A program made the translations under genes and the position numbers. A stretch of DNA of 11,291 nucleotides from Collinsella sp. AM33-4BH. Its GTDB lineage: Bacteria > Actinomycetota > Coriobacteriia > Coriobacteriales > Coriobacteriaceae. The notes beneath the pieces were generated by a model that made no database searches, was not told the origin of the DNA, and saw only the letters and a list, made by a program, of their open reading frames with translations. The stretch spans positions 1-11,291 of the forward strand of contig NZ_QSIN01000020.1 in NCBI RefSeq assembly GCF_003469205.1, read 5' to 3'. This document shows, piece after piece, positions 6,090 to 11,291 of this stretch (its first letter is position 1; the number at the start of each line of letters is the position of its first letter).

Positions 6090-6812
6090 CTATTTCTCGT
6101 CCGACTTATCGGTCTTGGCCGGAGCCTCGAAGCGATAGCCGACACCGTGGACGGTGTAGAGCCACTTGGGCTTCTTGGGATCATCGCCCAGCTTGGCGCG
6201 AAGGTTCTTCACGTGGCTATCGATGGTGCGCTCATAGCCCTCAAAGTCGTAGCCGAGCACCTTCTCGACCAGCTCCATGCGGTTGTAGACGCGACCGGGG
6301 TGACGGGCAAGCGTGGTGAGCAGCTTAAACTCGGAAGCCGTCAGGTCGACTTCCTTGCCCTCGACCAAAATCTTGTGGCCCGAGATATCGATGACCAGAT
6401 CGCCGAAGTCGAGTACCTCGACGGCTGGCTCGTCGGCCTGATGGGCACGGCGGAACAAGGCGCGTACGCGCGCGACAAGCTCGCGCGGCGAGAACGGCTT
6501 AATCAGATAGTCGTCGGCGCCGAGCTCAAGACCGATAATACGGTCCTCGATCTCGCCCTTGGCAGTCAGCATGATGATGGGGACATCCGAGGTATCGCGA
6601 ATGGTGCGGCAAACGCGCTCGCCGGGGATCTTGGGGAGCATAAGGTCGAGCACGACCAGGTCAAACTGATGCTTCTCGAACTCCTCGATCGCGGACTGGC
6701 CGTCGCCGACACCCACAACCCAGTAGCCTTCGCGCTCGAGATAGGCAGCGACGGCGTCACGGATTGCCTTCTCATCCTCGACCAGCAGAATCTTTTTTGC
6801 ATCTGAAGCCAT
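6090..6812 (-). CDS. OmpR/PhoB-family response regulator
   Basis: 240 residues from the chosen ATG. The receiver domain spans residues 1-120: acidic D13 in LLVEDE, phosphoacceptor D56 in LVVLDLMLP, T83 in MLTAKG and K105 in YLIKPF. The winged-helix DNA-binding domain fills the C-terminal half (VDLTASEFKLLTTLARHPG, then ERTIDSHVKNLRAKLGDD and YTVHGVGYRF). I choose the ATG at 6812 because a G-rich ribosome binding site (AGGGGGG) lies about seven bases before it. A TTG seven codons upstream would have no site of its own. It should be phosphorylated by the kinase encoded next and bind DNA as a dimer. The targets cannot be told, though autoregulation is common in this family. Confidence 0.96.
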   Translation of the reverse strand: MASDAKKILLVEDEKAIRDAVAAYLEREGYWVVGVGDGQSAIEEFEKHQFDLVVLDLMLPKIPGERVCRTIRDTSDVPIIMLTAKGEIEDRIIGLELGADDYLIKPFSPRELVARVRALFRRAHQADEPAVEVLDFGDLVIDISGHKILVEGKEVDLTASEFKLLTTLARHPGRVYNRMELVEKVLGYDFEGYERTIDSHVKNLRAKLGDDPKKPKWLYTVHGVGYRFEAPAKTDKSDEK

Positions 6813-6965
6813 AACACGGCCCCCCTGTCTCAATCAGCTAAGAACAAGCCCATTTTAACGCACCTGAGCCCGCCGGATGCCACTATGACGCGGCAGCTCG
6901 GCGGGCGGTACTCACAATTACAACGCGTTTATTCCCCTGTTGGCGCCTTTTTAACCCCTCTAAGC
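6813..6965. promoter_or_regulatory. Regulator leader region with a GC-rich hairpin
   Basis: This intergenic stretch separates the Tat lipoprotein stop from the regulator start. GCCCGCCG (6868-6875) pairs perfectly with CGGCGGGC (6899-6906), with a second TGCC/GGCA stem inside. It has no T-tract on either side, so it is not a classical terminator. A possible -10 box TAAAAT (6852-6857, minus strand) lies downstream of it without a good -35 box, which would suit an activator-dependent promoter such as an autoregulated one. This is inference. Confidence 0.35.
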
Positions 6966-8177
6966 TTAAAGAGAGAATAGGCGTGCGGTGACCGTCTCGG
7001 GTATACCCTGGCTGTTGCGCACCGTGGCGTACGTAAGGAATGAGTCCGATTTTCCCGCCGTAGCTGGATAATCGCCATATTCCAAAGCGCGGTCGGGCGA
7101 CAACAGCGAGCCATAGGTCTTGGCAGAGGTGTCGATGAGAAAATGCGATGCCTGTACCTTAACGAGATATTTATTCTTCTTGCCGGCAGCACATGCGAGC
7201 GGCTCGCGGGACAGAAAGAGGTATGGCCCTCCCTCATTACCGATATACGTGCCCATGTTGCCCAGGCTGCCCACGTCACTATAGGTCGCCTCGATAGAAA
7301 ACACGAAGGTATCGCCCATATATACGGCCTCGAAAGGCGAGACTGACGAGGGAAGGACTAGCTGGGCACGTTTGGTGTTGTTGCCATCGGTCAGATCGAT
7401 TGCCGTTATGCCATAGTAGACGCCTTCGTCGTTGCGGACACGCGGCGAGATGGTCAAAATGCCGTCGCTCGCGCGCGGGGCCGATGCAAAGCGGCCCATC
7501 GATTTCCAAATTACCTCGGCCTTGGATTCATCAAGCGAGCGACGATAGCAAAACGAATCACTACTCGTTTTATTGCCGCCTGCCGAAGGCATTTTATACC
7601 AGATGACCGATGACCCGAACGCCGTAAACAGGGGCGGATCATAGTCCTTGCCACCTCGATCGAGCTCAGCCACGTCGCCAGAGAGCGAAGCGCCCGACAG
7701 ATTTTGAGCGTAGAGCTTCCACGATGAATTGGCAAAGTTCATCTCAACCCACGCAAACACGCCATCGCCGGCACGGACATCGTAAAAAGCATATCCCGTG
7801 CCCTCGATAGGATCCTCGATTAATGTGGTAAGCGAGCCATCGCCCAGGTTGAGCACACCAAGCGTATTGGCATGCAGAGCAGAAGCAGGCGCCATCATCG
7901 CGGCGGCGTAGTCGCCATCGCAGTAGTACAGCAGCGTGCCCAGCGGCAGCGTCCACGACGCCGCCGGCTCAAGATCGATATCAACAGCTTCGTACTCATC
8001 AGTGATCGAGACAATCTTCGAATCGTCCTTGATAACCTGCGGCTCGCCGGCGGCATCGTCGCTGGTGCCCGTTTTTTTCGAGCAACCGGCAAGCACCGTG
8101 GCAGCGCCCGCGGCAGCACCGCCGAGCACAAAGCCACGGCGCGATATTCCATTCTTGATGTGGTCGGCGATACCCAT
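6966..8177 (-). CDS. Tat-exported lipoprotein, possible beta-propeller
   Basis: 403 residues. The N-terminus has a twin-arginine signal (ISRRGFVLGG, R13-R14), a hydrophobic alanine/glycine-rich segment and a lipobox LAGC with C32, so the protein should be exported folded and lipid-anchored outside the membrane. The mature part is rich in Tyr, Ser, Asp and Gly, has no catalytic motif I recognise, and repeatedly alternates short hydrophobic strands with GDG/DG turns (LGDGSLTTLI, RAGDGVFAWV, ASDGILTISP). This suits a beta-propeller-like fold, but that is inference. The ATG at 8177 shares its A with the last base of the upstream TAA (TAATG), so it is translationally coupled to the TSCPD gene. A TTG further upstream would lengthen it but would lie inside that gene. 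The substrate is unknown, and folded export could mean a cofactor is bound. Confidence 0.85.
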   Translation of the reverse strand: MGIADHIKNGISRRGFVLGGAAAGAATVLAGCSKKTGTSDDAAGEPQVIKDDSKIVSITDEYEAVDIDLEPAASWTLPLGTLLYYCDGDYAAAMMAPASALHANTLGVLNLGDGSLTTLIEDPIEGTGYAFYDVRAGDGVFAWVEMNFANSSWKLYAQNLSGASLSGDVAELDRGGKDYDPPLFTAFGSSVIWYKMPSAGGNKTSSDSFCYRRSLDESKAEVIWKSMGRFASAPRASDGILTISPRVRNDEGVYYGITAIDLTDGNNTKRAQLVLPSSVSPFEAVYMGDTFVFSIEATYSDVGSLGNMGTYIGNEGGPYLFLSREPLACAAGKKNKYLVKVQASHFLIDTSAKTYGSLLSPDRALEYGDYPATAGKSDSFLTYATVRNSQGIPETVTARLFSL

Positions 8178-8440
8178 TAGGCGATCTCGGCGCGAGCGGC
8201 CTCGATAGCGCGCGTAAGCTGATCGGCGCAAGAGGTCTTTTTCATACCGCAGGTATTACCGGCGAGAACCTCGATTACGCGATCGGCAGGAGCACCCTCG
8301 ACTAACTTGGAGATTGCCTTGAGATTGCCGTCACAGCCGCCGGTAAACTCAACGCCCAGCACCTTGCTGCCATCGTCAGAGAGATTGAGGTGAATATTGC
8401 GAGAGCATACACCCTGCGGCTTGTAGTCAAAACTAATCAT
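8177..8440 (-). CDS. Short TSCPD-domain protein
   Basis: 87 residues, matching the small stand-alone TSCPD family (TIGR03905-like, as I recall), whose domain also occurs near the C-terminus of some ribonucleotide reductases. The eponymous motif appears as TSCADQ (69-74), with alanine replacing proline. Four cysteines (C12, C36, C64, C71), in the contexts GVCSRN, GGCDGN, NTCGMK and TSCADQ, could bind a metal. The biochemical role of the family is not established. The start has GAGGGG six bases upstream, inside a small hairpin. It is the first gene of a coupled pair with the Tat lipoprotein. Confidence 0.88.
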   Translation of the reverse strand: MISFDYKPQGVCSRNIHLNLSDDGSKVLGVEFTGGCDGNLKAISKLVEGAPADRVIEVLAGNTCGMKKTSCADQLTRAIEAARAEIA

Positions 8441-8455
8441 TGAGATCCCCTCTCA
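8441..8455 (-). promoter_or_regulatory. Small hairpin enclosing the TSCPD ribosome binding site
   Basis: On the minus strand TGAGA-GGGGA-TCTCA forms a perfect five-pair stem whose loop is the ribosome binding site, ending directly before the ATG. Displaying the site in a loop could raise its accessibility, while pairing nearby could hold it back. The stem is short, so it may be incidental. Confidence 0.35.
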
Positions 8456-8553
8456 GAAAGAAATTTCAGACGTCTATTATCCCCGCCTGGGCCGACTTAT
8501 TATCGCAAGCACCGATTCAACATCCTACGATGCATGGACTCGCGGGGGCAAGA
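8456..8553. other. Intergenic region upstream of the TSCPD operon
   Basis: Two GATAAT boxes on the minus strand (8476-8481 and 8499-8504) are candidate -10 elements for the TSCPD-lipoprotein operon, but neither has a convincing -35 box at 16-18 bases. No clear terminator follows the diguanylate cyclase gene, so read-through is possible. Confidence 0.3.
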
Positions 8554-10353
8554 TTAGCAGTCCGCACCCCGCGCGTGGACCGTGCGCTTCTCCCGATACA
8601 TATTGTGGTCGGCGACACGATATACATCGGCCAGCGTATTTCCAGCCGTCTCGACGGTCGCCACGCCAATCGATGCGCTGACCGTCAGGGCCTCATCGCT
8701 TACCGCGGCAAGACCGAGACGAAGATCCTGTTCCAGCCCGAGCGCAGACTCGTTGTCAGTATGGGGGCAAACCAGCAAAAACTCGTCGCCGCCAAGGCGC
8801 ATCGGCAGATAATCCGCACCAGCCACCCGCCGCAGCACGGACGCCGTCCGTCGCAGCAGTTCATCCCCCATCTCGTGACCATAGATGTCGTTGGTCCGCT
8901 TGAGATAATTGCAGTCCAACATAATCACGCTCACGGGCAAGTCCTCGTTTACCAGGCTATCTCCGCGCGATTCAAGATAGTTGCGGTTGCGAAGCCCCGT
9001 CAGTTTGTCTTGATATGACAGCTCCTCGGCATGCTTGACCATCGATATGTTGTGCGTCGCCACGACGACCGACTCCAGCCGGCCTTGCTCATCGCGATGC
9101 TGGGGGACAACCTGTAGCGAGTACCAAGCGCCTCGACAATCTCGCACCTCGGCAGCCAAGTACGGTACGCCCTCCATACGTTCACGAATCGAACTTATAT
9201 CTACGAGTCCCACAACCGCTTCGCGGCTTTCGGGGCTCACGATATCCCGGCAGACCGTGTCCATAAAGTCATATGCCTCGCTGTGCTCGGCAAATATCTT
9301 CGCTATCGCCGGCGACATATTGATCCCCTCGATCTCGAGGGTGTCGAGATGCAAAAGGAAGGTCGAATCGTAGATGGCGCTTATGGCATTGATAATGCCG
9401 AGCTGTTTATCCTTTTCGACCAAATTGCGGTGGTCAACGATATTTCGAGCCAACAGCACCACGACCCAAAACGCAAGACACACCAAGACGCCGACGGCGA
9501 CAAATGAAATCCTGTCAGACATGACCTCAGATTTGGGATATAGCGCAAACAGGCGGTAGTCCTTATATGCCGCACGCACGGCATACCATTCGTCTCCTCG
9601 ATATTCGATGCGCGTCAGGCCGTCGTCTTTCCACTTAACTCCTACGCTGGTGAGGAGTCGGGCGAGCGACACGTCAGCATCGGCACTGTTGGATGAGACA
9701 ATCTCCGCATCCTCCATAACAAGCACCGTGGGACCCTGGTGGAAGGTACTGTTCGAAAGCACGTCGGCTATGGCATATGAATAGTCGTCCGCCGTATCGG
9801 AAACAAGTGAGCGGTATGCCAGGGCAACGCCGTCGCCATACGGAACAGCACAGACGGCAAAAACGACACCACGGCGCTCATCGACAGTTGAGTAGGTCAC
9901 TTTGGAACCTTGATACATCGATGCGACCGGCGAACAGGCCAACTCATCTCGCCACAACATGAGCGGATCGCGACCATCGATGTCGTAGTGGGCAGCCATA
10001 TGGCCATCGGAGTCCATGACCATCAGCCCCGAAAGGTTCTCGGCATGGACAAATTGCTCGATAAGATCGTCGTTAACCTCAACGCGATCAGAGGACAGGA
10101 ACGTCACAAACGATTCGACCGCGGCGAGCAAATCGTGCGTCGCCTCGGTTTTTCTCCCCTGTTCGTAGCGGTCATATTTTTCGCAAGCGTTCTCCAAAAA
10201 CACCATGGTTTCTTGGCCAAACCCAAGCGTTTTTTCGAGGCAGCGATGGGTTCCAACCGTATACAACAGGCCTAACAAGACGGCGCTGACAATAACGCTG
10301 GCAGCTATGACGTTCAGAGTCTTTCGACTCAAGCGGTGCTCATCAGTTGTCAT
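8554..10353 (-). CDS. Membrane diguanylate cyclase (sensor-PAS-GGDEF)
   Basis: 599 residues. Membrane helix 1 lies at about 13-32 and helix 2 at about 282-302. The roughly 250 residues between them form an extracytoplasmic sensor that looks Cache-like (LMVMDSDGHMAAHYD at 110-124). A PAS-like domain spans about 318-440, followed by the GGDEF domain with DKLTGLRNR (449-457), metal-binding D480, N488 and D497 in NDIYGHEMGD, and GGDEF itself at 521-525. The active-site residues for making c-di-GMP from two GTP are present. The inhibitory RxxD site is absent, with G512 and Y515 at its two positions, so product feedback is not expected. No EAL or HD-GYP phosphodiesterase domain is present. The start has a near-perfect AAGGAGG six bases upstream and overlaps the stop of the binding-protein gene (ATGA), so the two proteins are made together. 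Confidence 0.93.
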   Translation of the reverse strand: MTTDEHRLSRKTLNVIAASVIVSAVLLGLLYTVGTHRCLEKTLGFGQETMVFLENACEKYDRYEQGRKTEATHDLLAAVESFVTFLSSDRVEVNDDLIEQFVHAENLSGLMVMDSDGHMAAHYDIDGRDPLMLWRDELACSPVASMYQGSKVTYSTVDERRGVVFAVCAVPYGDGVALAYRSLVSDTADDYSYAIADVLSNSTFHQGPTVLVMEDAEIVSSNSADADVSLARLLTSVGVKWKDDGLTRIEYRGDEWYAVRAAYKDYRLFALYPKSEVMSDRISFVAVGVLVCLAFWVVVLLARNIVDHRNLVEKDKQLGIINAISAIYDSTFLLHLDTLEIEGINMSPAIAKIFAEHSEAYDFMDTVCRDIVSPESREAVVGLVDISSIRERMEGVPYLAAEVRDCRGAWYSLQVVPQHRDEQGRLESVVVATHNISMVKHAEELSYQDKLTGLRNRNYLESRGDSLVNEDLPVSVIMLDCNYLKRTNDIYGHEMGDELLRRTASVLRRVAGADYLPMRLGGDEFLLVCPHTDNESALGLEQDLRLGLAAVSDEALTVSASIGVATVETAGNTLADVYRVADHNMYREKRTVHARGADC

Positions 10354-11222
10354 GAATTTCCTCCTTGCCCGCCCGTCGTCGCTCCTGTCTTGTAATTGCC
10401 CACAATACGGTCAATCGTGCCATCTCGATCCATGTCGAACAGCGCGGTATTGAGATCCTTTACGACCGATCCTTCATAGCTGTCATCAAACGCGACGCCC
10501 AGGTCAACCGTCATAACATTGTCGGCAAACACACGGTAAACGCCGGGATACTGAGCAACGAGTCGGTCAAGCGACTGGACATCCGCCATCCAGCAGTCAA
10601 CGTACCCTTTGACTAGAGCGGCTTTGCAGAGTTCGGCAGAGCCATATGATTTGATTTGAACGTCCGACGAGACCCCCAAATCCCCCGCAAGCAATCGGCG
10701 TTCACTCACCGAACCCGCAATCACCGCAATGGTCTTACTTCCATCGAGATGTGCCAAGGACTTGATGCCACTCGTTTTCTTGGCGGCAACCGAGACCGTC
10801 ACGGTTAGATACGGCTCGGTCCAGTAATACTTATCCTCGCGATAACAGGGAGAATAGTCACACCACAGGCAATCGATATCACCGTTTTTGAGCAGCCGGT
10901 CGCGATCGTTCCAGTCAATATCGACAAACTGTGGCTTGAGCCCCGCACGCTTGCAGGCCTCGCGGGCGATGTCGATATCGATACCGGCGTAATCGCCCGT
11001 GGTATCGACATACACATAGGGGTCGTTATCCGTAACGCCGATTTTGAGCACCGGGAGATCTCTATCGGCTTCATTCGAGGAGGAAGAACTGCTTCGAACG
11101 GTATACGTCAGGGCGCCCGCACAGACGGCAACAAGGAGTATGAGCGTAAACGAGACGATGGTGGCCCGCTTGATGCGTCTGGGCACGTGCCCCCTTTCAT
11201 CGAAACAGCAGTCGGAGTTCAT
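10350..11222 (-). CDS. Membrane-anchored solute-binding protein (SBP_bac_3-like)
   Basis: About 290 residues. A short cytoplasmic basic N-terminus and one membrane helix (about residues 27-47 counted from an upstream ATG) anchor it, followed by a serine linker and a bilobed binding domain of the amino-acid-binding type. Family features (same numbering) are GDYAGIDIDIAREACKRAGL (82-101), R134 in REDKYYWTEPY (the position that usually binds a ligand carboxylate), AVIAGSVSERRL (172-183) and D220 in VDCWMADVQ (usually binds the ligand amino group). An amino acid or related ligand is therefore plausible. There is no lipobox, and the window holds no ABC permease or ATPase gene. I choose the ATG at 11222, preceded by CGGGT. 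The ATG six codons upstream at 11240 has no ribosome binding site. The 4-base overlap with the diguanylate cyclase suggests sensing rather than uptake. Confidence 0.85.
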   Translation of the reverse strand: MNSDCCFDERGHVPRRIKRATIVSFTLILLVAVCAGALTYTVRSSSSSSNEADRDLPVLKIGVTDNDPYVYVDTTGDYAGIDIDIAREACKRAGLKPQFVDIDWNDRDRLLKNGDIDCLWCDYSPCYREDKYYWTEPYLTVTVSVAAKKTSGIKSLAHLDGSKTIAVIAGSVSERRLLAGDLGVSSDVQIKSYGSAELCKAALVKGYVDCWMADVQSLDRLVAQYPGVYRVFADNVMTVDLGVAFDDSYEGSVVKDLNTALFDMDRDGTIDRIVGNYKTGATTGGQGGNS

Positions 11223-11256
11223 TTTATTACCCGGGCGCATATGCGACAGTAATCAG

Positions 11257-11280
11257 AACCACCCTTAAAAAGGGTGGTTT
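11257..11280. terminator. Hairpin upstream of the binding-protein gene
   Basis: AACCACCCTT pairs perfectly over ten positions with AAGGGTGGTT around an AAA loop. On the plus strand it is followed by TGCTCTT, and on the minus strand by CTGATTACTG. It probably ends a transcript arriving from outside the window, but the direction is uncertain. Only about 35 bases separate it from the chosen start, leaving little room for a separate promoter downstream of it. Confidence 0.5.
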
Positions 11281-11291
11281 GCTCTTAGGGT

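Noticed and set aside
6072..6806. A 244-codon plus-strand open frame
   Set aside because: It is antisense to the response regulator, whose receiver and winged-helix motifs are all intact.
1..11291. CRISPR array, insertion sequence or toxin-antitoxin pair
   Set aside because: I saw no regularly spaced repeats, no transposase or integrase motif, and no small overlapping toxin-antitoxin gene pair.

Overview
The window looks like a chromosomal segment of a high-GC Gram-positive bacterium of the Coriobacteriia, with Collinsella or a close relative the best guess. That is an inference from roughly 60% GC outside the left end, from gene content (M29 aminopeptidase, short TSCPD-domain protein, Tat-dependent lipoprotein, chromosomal TraX-like protein) and from general resemblance. 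No search could be run. Every gene I accept lies on the minus strand, so transcription runs right to left.

In transcription order: (1) An operon with a 4-base overlap encodes a membrane-anchored solute-binding-like protein (10350-11222) and a membrane diguanylate cyclase with a large extracytoplasmic region, a PAS-like region and a GGDEF domain (8554-10353). I read this as a possible split sensor for c-di-GMP signalling. (2) A short TSCPD protein (8177-8440) is translationally coupled (TAATG) to a Tat lipoprotein of unknown function (6966-8177). (3) An OmpR/PhoB-type response regulator and its HAMP-containing histidine kinase (6090-6812, 4513-6078) form a standard two-component operon. (4) purC, for de novo purine synthesis (3516-4403), is followed directly by a basic two-helix membrane protein (2940-3515) and then a long perfect hairpin. 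(5) An M29 aminopeptidase (1570-2850) is followed by tRNA-Lys(TTT) (1466-1541), which has its own promoter and terminator.

The left 1.5 kb is different. A TraX-family membrane protein gene (475-1272) is clearly AT-richer than its neighbours, about 43% GC over the lines I counted. It sits between two roughly 70-base direct repeats (234-302 and 1398-1467), each a GGGTTCGAACCC palindrome plus a terminator hairpin plus CTATTCTATG. The right repeat abuts the tRNA-Lys 3' end. Just upstream of the TraX gene is a 39-base internally deleted copy of tRNA-Lys (1291-1329). This suggests an insertion or rearrangement hotspot at tRNA-Lys.

I found no CRISPR array, transposase, integrase or complete novel defence system. 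The most interesting points are the tRNA-Lys/TraX repeat architecture and the binding-protein/GGDEF pair.
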